DNA of 64,000 nt from an uncultured Lachnospiraceae bacterium (GCA_902766825.1 CACXFB010000022.1:1-64000); one strand, 5' to 3'. Numbered from the stretch's first letter, positions 1 to 7,767 are shown. Made by a program: numbers and translations. The notes: generated from the sequence alone by a model not told the origin.

Positions 1-292
1 CACTGTTTTTTCTGCCTACGATGGGGATAAATTAGTCGGGATGGTATGTGCTATGGATGATGGAATAATGAATGCATATGTCCATTATTTGTTAGTTAAT
101 CCAGAATATCACAATCAGATGATTGGAACAACACTAATCAATAAGATTAAAGATAAGTATCAGGATTATCTTAGAATAGCGGTAATTGCTTATGACAATG
201 AAATGCATTTTTACAAGAACTGTGGTTTCGAAAAGAGCAATGATGCATCGCCAATGTTTATAACATCTTTATGGACACAAAAAATGCGGTAA
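1..292 (+). CDS. GNAT-family N-acetyltransferase, C-terminal part (5' end outside window)
   Basis: The frame is open from the left edge (codons start at base 2) to the stop at 290-292, so about 96 C-terminal residues are visible and the true start lies outside the window. The segment reads as the second half of a GNAT fold: a strand with DKLVGMV, a strand around AYVHYLLVNPEYHNQMIGTTL (acetyl-CoA loop region, degenerate in its glycines) and the C-terminal FYKNCGFEKS motif typical of the family. GNAT enzymes move an acetyl group from acetyl-CoA to an amine; the substrate here is unknown. An ATG at 41 is internal and not the start. Confidence 0.7.
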   Translation, partial: TVFSAYDGDKLVGMVCAMDDGIMNAYVHYLLVNPEYHNQMIGTTLINKIKDKYQDYLRIAVIAYDNEMHFYKNCGFEKSNDASPMFITSLWTQKMR

Positions 293-617
293 ATACACGC
301 TACAGAGGATAGATTGGTTATGAAATCATTTATACGACTTACCGATTACAAAAAAAGTGAGATCTTGAAGAATGTGACAAGTATCATTGATGCCGCAAGG
401 AAGAATAGTATCTTAAAAGTGTCAAGGGGCTGGAAAAAGAAGTGAAGAAGAGAAAAAGAGCAACTAAGAAATAAAAAGGAACCAGTTTCCACATCTATGC
501 AGATAGACGGTTGTTCTTCTTTCTCAACTTTGTCAGAAGCCGGATGATTATATTGAAGTACATCCATAATAGGAGACGTCCATGTATTATTAAATAGATG
601 GACGTCTCTTTACTTGT
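293..617. other. Gene-poor stretch with a possible broken small gene
   Basis: A 41-codon frame starts at ATG 320, 11 bases after AGAGGA, and stops at 443-445. A second frame directly after it (Lys/Arg-rich, ending KKRKRATKK near 474) reads like a continuation, which suggests a frameshifted small gene. I do not recognise it. The rest of the stretch holds only the terminator hairpin at 573-608. Confidence 0.3.
573..608 (-). terminator. Terminator hairpin of the toxin/immunity pair
   Basis: GAGACGTCCAT at 573-583 pairs with ATGGACGTCTC at 598-608 (11 bp, 14-base loop). It lies just downstream of the minus-strand gene ending at 618. The T-run is weak on both strands. Confidence 0.6.
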
Positions 618-956
618 TTAAATTGGAGTGCTTTCGTCTAGCCAGGCAATCTCTTTTTCAACTTGCCAAAATGTTTTTCCCTCGAATGGAGTAGCTTCAA
701 GAAAATGTTTTTTGATTAAATCTAAATTGCTACCATGTATTTCTAAAACTCGGTCATAGGAAATAGTTCCATCATTGTTTAATATAGAATGAAAATATTT
801 ATTATCTTCATTCTGAGCTTTCCATCGATCAATGAAGAAAACAGATTCGGTATCGTCTGATTGAGCCTCTAACCAGTAAATATAGCCATTGTAGTAAAGT
901 GTTGCTTCAGAGAACCATCCAGTATCAAGAAATTGATTCAAATTACCATTAATCAT
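618..956 (-). CDS. Putative immunity protein of the adjacent toxin-like gene
   Basis: A 112-residue acidic soluble protein with no signal peptide or membrane segment. It is rich in Trp, Phe and Asp/Glu (FLDTGWFSEA, YWLEAQSDDTES, FWQVEKEIAWLDE), a composition common among small immunity proteins that bind a toxin. Its start overlaps the stop of the upstream toxin-like gene by four bases (ATGA), so the two are translationally coupled and probably made together. I do not recognise the family by name. The immunity role is inferred from size, charge and coupling. Confidence 0.5.
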   Translation of the reverse strand: MINGNLNQFLDTGWFSEATLYYNGYIYWLEAQSDDTESVFFIDRWKAQNEDNKYFHSILNNDGTISYDRVLEIHGSNLDLIKKHFLEATPFEGKTFWQVEKEIAWLDESTPI

Positions 957-1354
957 AATCCGTACTCCTTTAAATATTTTTTGTATTTTTTATAAATGTC
1001 AGGGTTAGATGTTTCTGACACTTTTCCGCCTATAACTTTTTCAAGATTTGCCTTGAAGGTATGAAAATGTAATACATATGTATGTCTATTGCCTGTTAAA
1101 GATTGCTCATGATGGTAGACAATTTCAATAATCGGAAATCCTGTTTCGTCATAATCTCTAAGTTCTCTAAAACTTCCATCAGGATTTTCTTTGATGTATT
1201 TACTATTTGGAGAGTGGGCATAGTCGGGTAAACCGTGCTGCTTGGAGCTTGCCCCGACTAAAACTTTTGCATCTTCTACCATCTTACCATCTTTAAGCTT
1301 ATATTCAGTTGTTGTTACGTGACCATTTTCGGTTTTAGCACCTCTTGATGACAT
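953..1354 (-). CDS. Phage-type polymorphic toxin-like protein (MSSRGA leader)
   Basis: A 133-residue protein with the short MSSRGA leader that resembles the MGGRGSSSG leader of the protein at 7767 and of toxin tails attached to phage head proteins. The body has the pattern LPDYAHSPNSKYIK, NPDGSFRELRDYDE, YHHEQSLTGNRH and LHFHTF. The conserved His, Asn and Arg residues suggest a nuclease-like or ADP-ribose-type active site, but I cannot name the enzyme class. It has an AAAGGAG ribosome site ahead of ATG 1354 and overlaps its immunity-like partner by four bases. Upstream lies a decayed DUF4417 gene, so this is a surviving cargo unit of a degraded element. Confidence 0.5.
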   Translation of the reverse strand: MSSRGAKTENGHVTTTEYKLKDGKMVEDAKVLVGASSKQHGLPDYAHSPNSKYIKENPDGSFRELRDYDETGFPIIEIVYHHEQSLTGNRHTYVLHFHTFKANLEKVIGGKVSETSNPDIYKKYKKYLKEYGL

Positions 1355-1488
1355 ATTAACATACTCCTTTCGATATAGTCATATCCCAGTTGAATAATTT
1401 TGGCTGCCAGTAATCGCAGTGGGCATCAAATGTTCCAAAGGATTCTTCGTATTTAACAAAACAGATGTCGGAATCCATTCCTTTAAGT

Positions 1489-1839
1489 TTATCTCCTACA
1501 CATATTAGTTGTGAATTGGGAAAACCATCCTACGGTGGCCATTGATGGTTTCCCATGGGATTGTAGAAATGCGCCGGTCCATCTGTTATCATATGTGGCA
1601 CAAAGAATTTGTTTGAAATCCATCTTAGAGTCCATACTAAAATCAAATGAAGAAGCGGCAAGATATTTAGCAGTTCTTTCAAGATACCTGTAAGGGTTGT
1701 TGAATTCACGGACTAAAGTATCATCGTAGCAAAAGGAATGCACGATTTTTGATTCTGGATGTTTGTCTTTAGAAGAAAGATTTTTCATATTAATTAGCCA
1801 ACGCCCATTAGTCCGTCCAGGGTGACAACCTTGGCCCAA
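1489..1839 (-). pseudogene. DUF4417-like phage/plasmid protein, decayed
   Basis: The frame contains the DUF4417 signature order NPYRYLER, SSFDFSMD, YDNRWTGAFLQSHG and ATVGW. Family members normally continue with a TVGW...YDICF stretch and a long C-terminal half; here the frame breaks just after ATVGW and ends in unrelated residues. Another frame downstream (about 1370-1505) carries a 45-residue open tail ending SKGVC directly ahead of the toxin-like gene. DUF4417 proteins occur in phages and plasmids; function is unknown. The start codon is uncertain. Confidence 0.5.
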
Positions 1840-2252
1840 TAAAGTGTTGGGCGCGACACTTAATATTGGGTTATTATCTGTAACGCTTCGCGCAGAATTA
1901 GTGGCTTCGCCGGAAAGTGCAAGTTAATCTTTTAAGAAAAATAAAAAATGAATAGTGGCATATTAAGAGGAATCGAGTAAGAGCGACCAGGCACAATGGT
2001 CGTAAAGGTGAAAATGGAGTCAAGAATATGTTCCATGTGACACAGCCTGCGTTGCAGGCGTAGCTTGTCGATGAAATCGGCAATCAGGGGGGATTGGGGA
2101 CGCACGACGTTCGGGAAACGTCGGCTTTGCGCGGACCGGAGTGGAACGGAGACTACTCCCCGACAAGCAAAAACGCATCAGGTGTACACCGATGCACTGC
2201 TTGCTAATTTGTGAAAAGCAAAAAAAATGGCATAGACGGAGGGGCAAGTGCT
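1840..2252. other. Non-coding, GC-richer stretch with several hairpins
   Basis: No convincing gene. Three consecutive foldable blocks are visible: CGACGTT/AACGTCG (2105-2111 and 2117-2123), GGAGT/ACTCC (2138-2142 and 2155-2159) and a longer nested hairpin at 2164-2203. Two mini-hairpins with TTC triloops lie at 1884-1892 and 1903-1911. Base composition between 2040 and 2165 is much richer in G and C than the flanks. This may be a structured RNA, an attenuator or a transfer/replication site of the decayed element. Confidence 0.4.
2164..2203. repeat. Nested inverted repeat (long hairpin)
   Basis: Three paired blocks nest around one axis: CAAGCA (2164-2169) with TGCTTG (2198-2203), GCATC (2175-2179) with GATGC (2191-2195), and the perfect palindrome GGTGTACACC (2181-2190) at the tip. 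It lies 50 bases upstream of the next gene. No T-run follows on either strand, so it is not a simple terminator. Confidence 0.6.
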
Positions 2253-2474
2253 ATGAAAAATAAAGTGGTAGTAAAAGAAAGAGATGAAAGGAGTGCTCTG
2301 GCAGATTTCATTGGAAATATGATAGCCAAATATGCTGATGAAATTGATTTTGATTCATTACTAGATATGGATGTGTATCTGCAAAAGAGATATGTGTATG
2401 AAGCTTATAAAATGTATATAAGAATTCGACACCAGAAGAAGCAGCTTATTGAAAGTGGTATAATGATATGCTAA
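2253..2474 (+). CDS. Small mobile-element-type protein of unknown function
   Basis: A 73-residue soluble, highly charged helical protein. ATG 2253 is preceded by GGAGGGG with a 9-base gap, which is better supported than the upstream GTG at 2211. The sequence has the look of small proteins carried by integrative elements (FIGNMIAKYADEIDFDSLLDMD, then KRYVYEAYKMY). No domain is recognised. A DNA-binding regulator follows 57 bases later on the same strand. Confidence 0.5.
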   Translation: MKNKVVVKERDERSALADFIGNMIAKYADEIDFDSLLDMDVYLQKRYVYEAYKMYIRIRHQKKQLIESGIMIC

Positions 2475-2531
2475 AATAAATTCATAATTATGAATGTTAT
2501 ATAAGTGAATTATAGATGTGAGGTAGCTATC

Positions 2532-2894
2532 ATGATAATCAGTGAAAGAATTATAAAAGTTATCAAAGAGCGCAATATGACTCAGGCTGAGTTTGCCAAG
2601 CAAGTTGGTATTTCTACGAGTACCATAAGTGAATGGAAAAAGAGAAAGACTAATCCTTCGGTGGAAAAAATCATGGATATTTGTAATGTCCTACAGATTA
2701 CGCCGGAGCAGCTTCTTACAGGCAAAGGAATCGAAGACGAGGAGGAAATCGCTGCTGCAAGTCCTGAGAGCAAGTTTACTCCCAACGATGTTCAGATGAT
2801 TGAAGATTATCATAATCTTAAAGAAGAACAGCAAAAGCGTCTTATGGCTTACATGGAGGCTCTGAAGAAGATAGAGAGCCTGGAGGATATGTAA
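2532..2894 (+). CDS. XRE-family helix-turn-helix regulator
   Basis: A 120-residue protein. Residues about 4-60 form a Cro/C1-type HTH: ERIIKVIKERNMTQAEFAKQVGISTSTISEWKKRKTNPS, with the recognition helix around STISEWKK. The C-terminal part (IEDEEEIAAA..., then a Lys/Glu-rich helix) is a likely dimerisation or antirepressor-sensing tail. ATG 2532 follows GAGGT by about 8 bases; the GTG at 2505 has no good site. Such proteins repress phage or integrative-element promoters. Its target is probably local but no operator was identified. Confidence 0.85.
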   Translation: MIISERIIKVIKERNMTQAEFAKQVGISTSTISEWKKRKTNPSVEKIMDICNVLQITPEQLLTGKGIEDEEEIAAASPESKFTPNDVQMIEDYHNLKEEQQKRLMAYMEALKKIESLEDM

Positions 2895-2975
2895 AAAGCT
2901 TAAGCTATAATTTGGCGTTTCATAATAAAACAATTATTTGTATTTTAAGAAAGAGTAATTTCACGGAGGAGAATA

Positions 2976-3323
2976 ATGTCAAAAAATAGAGCGATAGAAG
3001 TTCAAGGAATTCCAGTTACAGTATCCTTTGGAGAACTTGCAGATTATGTTTGTATAACAGATATGGCTGCAGCTAAGTCTGATAATTCGAGGGCGGCTGA
3101 TATTATACGTAATTGGCTAAGAAACAGGACCACCCTAGAATTTTTATCCACATGGGAAGAAATGTATAATCCTAACTTTAAAGTGTTCGAATCTGAACAC
3201 TTTAAAAAGGATGTCGGATTAGTAACGTTTACTCCTAGTCAAACGCTTTTTGTCAGAGAATCAGATATGCAGAAAGAGTATTCGCACGAGCTTCTTGAAA
3301 AATATAAGGATGTGATAGAATAA
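2976..3323 (+). CDS. KilA-N domain protein, truncated and with a foreign tail
   Basis: Residues about 5-90 match the N-terminal half of the KilA-N DNA-binding domain of phage and plasmid proteins: VQGIPVTV, DYVCITDMA, IIRNWLRNRTTLEFLSTWEE, NPNFK, GLVTFT. Intact family members are about 250-280 residues and continue with a Lys-rich segment after the GL..F motif; here the sequence departs at about residue 88 and ends after 115 residues with SHELLEKYKDVIE. The tail may be the end of a different gene joined by deletion. GGAGG precedes ATG 2976. The stop at 3323 is one base from the next start, so the two are cotranscribed. Confidence 0.65.
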   Translation: MSKNRAIEVQGIPVTVSFGELADYVCITDMAAAKSDNSRAADIIRNWLRNRTTLEFLSTWEEMYNPNFKVFESEHFKKDVGLVTFTPSQTLFVRESDMQKEYSHELLEKYKDVIE

Positions 3324-3324
3324 G

Positions 3325-3960
3325 ATGTATGAAATATATTATATAATTGGAACTGCATACGCCGGAAAATCAACGATGGTTAAACTCCTTGCGGAAAAAT
3401 ATAATGGTATAGCCTGTGAGGAAAACTATCATGACAGACTGGTAGATGAAAATCTTGATAAAAACAAGTTTCCATGTTTGTGTTACACCAGGGATCTTGT
3501 GGATTGGCGTAATTTTATTCGCAGGACGCCTGAAGAATATGAGGCTTGGATTGATGGTGTGGCTAAAGAGTGCGAAATTCTTGAATTAAGAATACTTGGT
3601 GATTTAAAAGAACAAGGAAAAAAAATATTCGTAGATACCAATATTCCCATCGAAACTCTTAAGAAAATTTCCGATAATGATCATGTTCTTGTAATGTTGT
3701 CCGATCAGATGGTGTCTGTTAACAGATTTTTCGATAGACCAGATCGAGAAAAACAATTTTTATATCAGCTTTTGATGCAGGAAGAAAATCCGGATGCAGC
3801 GATGGCGAATTTCAGAGAGATGCTGATGAGGGTCAACTCTAAAGAAAGGTACGATAGGTTTCTTAATTCAGGTTTTCAGGTCTTACTGCGTGATGACAGC
3901 AGAACAGTTGAGGATACTTTGGAAATCGTTGAAACAATGTTGAAACTTAATAAACCATAA
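3325..3960 (+). CDS. P-loop NTPase / small-molecule kinase-like protein
   Basis: A 211-residue protein with a Walker A motif at the N-terminus (YYIIGTAYAGKSTMVKLLAEKY, residues about 5-26), a mid-strand KKIFVDTN (about 105-112) resembling the Walker B or lid-adjacent strand of shikimate-kinase/AAA-type kinases, and a helical C-terminus. No signal peptide. The substrate is not identifiable from sequence. It starts one base after the truncated KilA-N gene, so it may be translated by reinitiation. A candidate terminator lies at 4126-4175. Confidence 0.65.
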   Translation: MYEIYYIIGTAYAGKSTMVKLLAEKYNGIACEENYHDRLVDENLDKNKFPCLCYTRDLVDWRNFIRRTPEEYEAWIDGVAKECEILELRILGDLKEQGKKIFVDTNIPIETLKKISDNDHVLVMLSDQMVSVNRFFDRPDREKQFLYQLLMQEENPDAAMANFREMLMRVNSKERYDRFLNSGFQVLLRDDSRTVEDTLEIVETMLKLNKP

Positions 3961-4313
3961 ATGAAAAGTGGTTAATCAACGAAAACGACGTCGAAAGTGT
4001 TTGCCTCCTCTCTAAGAAATGCCCAGTTTAAGCGGATTTGAGGGTTATATTGGCTAGAACATAATAATAAAATAAGCCTGACAAATATGTGCATTAATTG
4101 AAAAATAGAATATGGGTGTAGTGAAAATAAACCTTTTGGCGTAGCTTACAGTTAGTGCGCTGAAAGGTTATTTTTATATGATTATGTACGCGATAGAGTA
4201 TGGTGATGTACGCAGAAATTTATACAGGTTTAGACTGATTTACGGCGTCTCTACGCTTATAATAAACATAGGGTAAAATGTCGTATTTTAGAACTTTATT
4301 GAGGTAAGAAAAT
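3961..4313. other. Intergenic stretch without a gene
   Basis: No open frame with a ribosome site. The only structure seen is the hairpin at 4126-4175. Confidence 0.5.
4126..4175 (+). terminator. Imperfect hairpin with T-run
   Basis: AATAAACCTTTTGGCG (4126-4141) pairs imperfectly with CGCTGAAAGGTTATT (4158-4172), followed by TTTT. It is a plausible rho-independent terminator for the operon ending at 3960. Confidence 0.5.
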
Positions 4314-4505
4314 ATGGAGTTTATGACTATTAAAGAAGCAGCAGAAAAATGGAATTTATCAGTTAGAAGAGTGCAGACCATCTGCGATGAAGGAATGATA
4401 GAAGGGGCTATGAAGTTTGGTAATACATGGGCCATTCCAAAGGATGCTGTATAACCAGTGGATAAGAGAATTAAGTCCGGAAGGTATATCAAAGATAAAG
4501 AATAG
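4314..4505 (+). pseudogene. Small helix-turn-helix DNA-binding protein with an in-frame stop
   Basis: ATG 4314, preceded by GAGG, opens a MerR/excisionase-like HTH: MTIKEAAEKWNLSVRRVQTICDEG, then MKFGNTWAIPKDAV. A TAA at 4452-4454 stops it after 46 residues. The same frame then continues PVDKRIKSGRYIKDKE to a natural stop at 4503-4505, which is the usual C-terminus of this family (AVKPVDKR...). A single A-to-T change in a Lys codon explains the stop. The 46-residue product may still fold, but the gene is best read as nonsense-interrupted. Confidence 0.7.
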
Positions 4506-4708
4506 CTATCTGTCTGGCATGGTAACGTTGATTGTGAAGGGAATAGAATTCTTTCATTGTCAGAGTGGAAGTAAAAGCCCACAATGGGTAACGATATTGA
4601 TAAGAATCAAGAAGATTTGTCTGTAGGGTATGAGTTATTTAATGTTATTGGGAGAAACTAATAAAATTTGATTGACAGCGCAATGTTTTGTAGATATTAT
4701 ATACATAC

Positions 4709-4750
4709 TTGTCATAAAAAACAAAGATTAAAGTGTTTACATTATGACAA
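4709..4750. promoter_or_regulatory. Operator: 9-bp inverted repeat across the promoter
   Basis: TTGTCATAA at 4709-4717 and TTATGACAA at 4742-4750 are perfect inverted copies spaced 33 bases centre to centre (three helical turns). The right copy lies in the spacer of the promoter at 4736-4764. This suits autorepression by the XRE protein encoded immediately downstream. Confidence 0.65.
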
Positions 4751-4764
4751 AATAATGATATTAT
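4736..4764 (+). promoter_or_regulatory. Housekeeping promoter of the XRE-ImmA-PIN module
   Basis: TTTACA at 4736-4741, a 17-base spacer, and TATTAT at 4759-4764. It lies 27 bases ahead of the first gene's ATG. Confidence 0.7.
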
Positions 4765-4790
4765 ATATTAAAAGAAGGGGGCGCGATACT

Positions 4791-5123
4791 ATGGATAGAT
4801 TAAGCATTGGTAATAAAATTAAAGAATTAAGAACAAAGGCTGGCTTTAATCAATCTATAATTGCTGAATATTTGCAGGTTGATCAGAGCCTGATTTCAAA
4901 AATTGAAAAAGGTGAAAGAGAGGCAAGTACTGATGTTTTAAAGAAACTTGCGGAACTATTTGGCTGTAAGGTGAGTGCTATTATTAATGAAAAAGAGGAT
5001 ATTTCTTGTTTAAATGTTGCGTTTCGAACTAATGGAATGTCCAAGGATGATTTGAATTCAATTGCTGTCATAAATAGGATTGCTTTGAATCTTGAAAATA
5101 TGCAACGAATATTGGAGGGATAA
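4791..5123 (+). CDS. XRE-family regulator of the ImmA/PIN module
   Basis: A 110-residue protein with a Cro/C1 HTH at residues about 5-60: IGNKIKELRTKAGFNQSIIAEYLQVDQSLISKIEKGER. ATG 4791 is chosen because AAGGGGG lies 8-13 bases upstream; the longer open frame from 4668 runs through the promoter. It is the first gene of a three-gene unit with imma-type peptidase (gap 5 bases) and PIN protein (overlap). A perfect inverted repeat flanks its promoter, which suggests autorepression relieved by the downstream peptidase, as in ICEBs1 ImmR/ImmA. Confidence 0.85.
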   Translation: MDRLSIGNKIKELRTKAGFNQSIIAEYLQVDQSLISKIEKGEREASTDVLKKLAELFGCKVSAIINEKEDISCLNVAFRTNGMSKDDLNSIAVINRIALNLENMQRILEG

Positions 5124-5128
5124 AGCGA

Positions 5129-5869
5129 GTGAGAAGTATTAATGAAATTGATAGTATGGCAGTAAATTTGCGAAAAGAATTAGGTGAAGATAGTATGTCA
5201 CCTATTGATATTTTTGCAATTGCGAAGACTATGACAGAATTGACAATCGTGTTGTATCCTTTGGGTAGCAATATCAGTGGAATGTGTATAAAGGGTGATG
5301 GTGCTAATTTAATAGCAATTAATTCGGGAATGTCACTTGGAAGACAAAGGTTTTCGATGGCACATGAATTTTATCATTTGCATTTTGATTCAGAAGTAAA
5401 AAAGAGTGTTTGTTCAATAGCTATTAATGGCGGGGACGAAAAGGAGCGTGAAGCTGATTTGTTTGCGTCACATTTTTTACTCCCTTCTGCTGCTTTATAT
5501 AATGTATTGAAAAATAATGATACGGTATCTTTAGAGCAGGTAGTATGGTTAGAACAGCATTTTGGTATGAGTCGTCAGGCAATATTATATAGGTTAAAAA
5601 GCGAAGGAAAGATTGATAGCAATTTATATAATAAGATGCAGGTTGATGTTCAGTATTCTGCTGCAAAACTTGGATATGACACTGATTTATATAAGGCTAC
5701 TCCTGCGGGCAGTAATATGAAAACTACCGGACAGTACATCAGAATGGCTGACAAGCTTTACAGCGAAGAAATAATATCTACAGGAAAATACGAAGAAATG
5801 CTTTTGGATGCATTTAGAGAGGATCTTGTCTTTGGGGAAGATAGCGAGGGGGACGAGATTATTGACTAA
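5129..5869 (+). CDS. ImmA/IrrE-family metallopeptidase
   Basis: A 246-residue protein. The zinc site is visible as HEFYH at residues 79-83 within MAHEFYHLHF, with a downstream EREADLFASHFLLP helix (Glu near 108) supplying the third ligand. Members cleave a cognate XRE repressor and thereby switch on genes; the upstream XRE protein is the likely substrate. Residues from about 150 on form an extra helical tail not needed for the fold. Start is GTG 5129, 8 bases after GGAGGGA. The end overlaps the next gene by 8 bases, so the pair is coupled. Confidence 0.85.
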   Translation: MRSINEIDSMAVNLRKELGEDSMSPIDIFAIAKTMTELTIVLYPLGSNISGMCIKGDGANLIAINSGMSLGRQRFSMAHEFYHLHFDSEVKKSVCSIAINGGDEKEREADLFASHFLLPSAALYNVLKNNDTVSLEQVVWLEQHFGMSRQAILYRLKSEGKIDSNLYNKMQVDVQYSAAKLGYDTDLYKATPAGSNMKTTGQYIRMADKLYSEEIISTGKYEEMLLDAFREDLVFGEDSEGDEIID

Positions 5870-6395
5870 GGATATTTTTATTGATACTGATTGTATCTCC
5901 GCATTTTTATGGGTTGGTAATGAAAGCCTTCTTTCACAGTTATATCCAGGAAGAGTAGTAATGCCAAAACCTGTATATGATGAGATTGATAGACCAACAT
6001 TAGCCTGGATGAAGGCACGTGTTGATAGTATGATTAGCGCAGGTAAATTAACCGTTGTTGAACTTGCGTCGGGAACAGATGAATTTGATTTGTATTATAA
6101 ATTGACTGAACATCCTGACGAGGGACATAAGATTATTGGTGATGGAGAAGCATCGTCAATTGCGTTAGCTAAAGTGAAAAATGGAATAGTAGCTAGCAAT
6201 AATTTCAATGATATTTTGACTTATATAAATGAGTATTCGTTGGAGTATACTACAACAGCAGATATTCTTGTTGATGCGTATAAGCAAGGAATTATTGACG
6301 AGAGCCAAGGTAATACGATATGGGCAAACATGTTGCGAAAAAGGCGTAAGTTAGGTGCTGCTAGTTTTTCTGACTATTTGAGTACACATTCATAA
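5862..6395 (+). CDS. PIN-like nuclease, third gene of the XRE-ImmA module
   Basis: About 177 residues from TTG 5862, which follows GAGGGGG by about 8 bases and overlaps the peptidase stop. The N-terminus MTKDIFIDTDCISAFL gives the first PIN acidic residues (D8, D10). Then come YDEI (about 40) and GDGEASSIALAKV, the helix with the conserved Glu of DUF3368-like PIN domains, and SNNFNDIL near the last acidic position. PIN domains cut RNA and are common toxins. No separate antitoxin is present, so the XRE and peptidase genes may control it. A strong terminator follows. Confidence 0.65.
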   Translation: MTKDIFIDTDCISAFLWVGNESLLSQLYPGRVVMPKPVYDEIDRPTLAWMKARVDSMISAGKLTVVELASGTDEFDLYYKLTEHPDEGHKIIGDGEASSIALAKVKNGIVASNNFNDILTYINEYSLEYTTTADILVDAYKQGIIDESQGNTIWANMLRKRRKLGAASFSDYLSTHS

Positions 6396-6419
6396 TTATA
6401 TATCAAGGATGTTATACAG

Positions 6420-6444
6420 CGCCTACAGAATTGTAGGCGTTTTT
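6420..6444 (+). terminator. Rho-independent terminator
   Basis: CGCCTACA (6420-6427), loop GAAT, TGTAGGCG (6432-6439), then TTTTT. It ends the XRE-ImmA-PIN operon. Confidence 0.85.
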
Positions 6445-6489
6445 GTAATTATTAGTTATTATGAATCATAATTTGGGAGGTAATTGAGT

Positions 6490-7377
6490 TTGAGGATGTT
6501 TTGCTATTATTACGATGAAGCATATCAATCCTATTTTGAAACCAGCTATTGGGCAATGAAAGAAATAGAAGGAACTACTGAGTTTCTAAGACGAAAGTCC
6601 AATTTGTATAAAGATGATCACGGTAAAACTAAAATGCAAATTGTAGTGAAAGGTTCGCATCAGGGATTTAGACGTTTTCCTATGGGAACGGGAAATCATT
6701 TGTGTTCGTCACGCGGAGATTACGAAAGTGTATCTCATCAGGGTAATAAAGAGGCAATTGCATCATTGAATGAAATAAAACTTAATATTGGAAACGAAAC
6801 AGTTCTAGTTTATGTAGGAAATATTGAAATAGAAAAAGAGGTAAAATGTAATAACCGAAAGTATGAAATTGATATTTATATTAAAATAGATAGAACGGAG
6901 CCTGAAGAATACAAAGATCTGTGGAACGGTGAATTGTGGCTTGAGGTATTTCATACATGTAAAGTTGATAGAAAACAAGCTGAAGATTTTGCAATAGAAG
7001 GCTTACCGTTATTTGAAACAAAAATACCTGATACGTATACTTTCTATGAAAATATTACCTTAGAAGGTTATAAGAAAAGGAAAGACCAAATTATAGAGAA
7101 GTATAAGCAAATTGGAGTAACGGGAATATTCTTTTTATTCAATAATAAATTCTCGTCTGTAAAATGGAGATTAAGTGAAAATGGAAATTACACTGCATAT
7201 ATAGGGGGACGTAACTTTACAATTATCAAAAGTAAATTTGATGATGGCTTTGGGATTATGTATGGGGAAAAGAAGCCTTTGTGGGAGTATAATGGAAAGC
7301 GATTTGGTTCTATTGAAGAGGCAAAAAAGAATGCAGAATATGTGGCCTTTCTGCTATATAATAATGAAAAGGTGTAA
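6490..7377 (+). CDS. Unrecognised protein with nuclease-like motif pattern
   Basis: About 295 residues. TTG 6490 lies 9 bases after GGGAGG; TTG 6484 is too close and ATG 6496 is an alternative. An early region has a GSHQGFRRFPMG segment and SHQGNKEAIASLNEIK. The middle has YEIDIYIKID, ELWLEVFHTCKVDRKQAEDF and LPLFETKIPDTYTF. Asp followed by Glu-Val-x-His on neighbouring strands is reminiscent of PD-(D/E)XK nucleases and of CoiA-like proteins, but the match is by eye only. The gene stands alone between a terminator and decayed sequence, consistent with element cargo. Confidence 0.35.
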   Translation: MRMFCYYYDEAYQSYFETSYWAMKEIEGTTEFLRRKSNLYKDDHGKTKMQIVVKGSHQGFRRFPMGTGNHLCSSRGDYESVSHQGNKEAIASLNEIKLNIGNETVLVYVGNIEIEKEVKCNNRKYEIDIYIKIDRTEPEEYKDLWNGELWLEVFHTCKVDRKQAEDFAIEGLPLFETKIPDTYTFYENITLEGYKKRKDQIIEKYKQIGVTGIFFLFNNKFSSVKWRLSENGNYTAYIGGRNFTIIKSKFDDGFGIMYGEKKPLWEYNGKRFGSIEEAKKNAEYVAFLLYNNEKV

Positions 7378-7567
7378 AAGTTAATTCAGTTTATGCCTAA
7401 AGAAATATGCGGACAGGAATTATGCCTATACCGTAAGCAGTATTTACAACAATAATTGCAGGTAAAAGTGTAACAACTAATCGGCGTACTTGCATATTAA
7501 GAGGTTTATAAACCGGTATGTACGCTAAATCATAACGGTTTGACTGCGATTATATGAAAATCTCCAA

Positions 7568-7767
7568 AAGGGTGTTAAATACTGAGTTTGCGGGTAGTCC
7601 GCAATCTGTTAAAGCCCTGTCGGAAGATACCGCATGTCGAGACGGTAGTACTTTTTTCCAAACTCTCTGAAGCTAAGCATCATATCGAAGTTAAGGTGGA
7701 TATGGACGATGGCAAGCCTGTCCTTATTATCGTCGATTACCTTGAATCGAGAAAGGTGGTGCGATAA
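7568..7767 (+). pseudogene. Frameshifted small phage-type gene
   Basis: One frame gives VLNTEFAGSPQSVKALSED..., then at the six-T run 7652-7657 it must shift by one base to continue FSKLSEAKHHIEVKVDMDD, ending LESRKVVR with a TAA at 7765-7767. That stop overlaps the ATG of the toxin-like gene at 7767 (TAATG), showing an original coupled pair. The product is not recognised. The stretch 7378-7567 upstream holds no gene. Confidence 0.4.
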
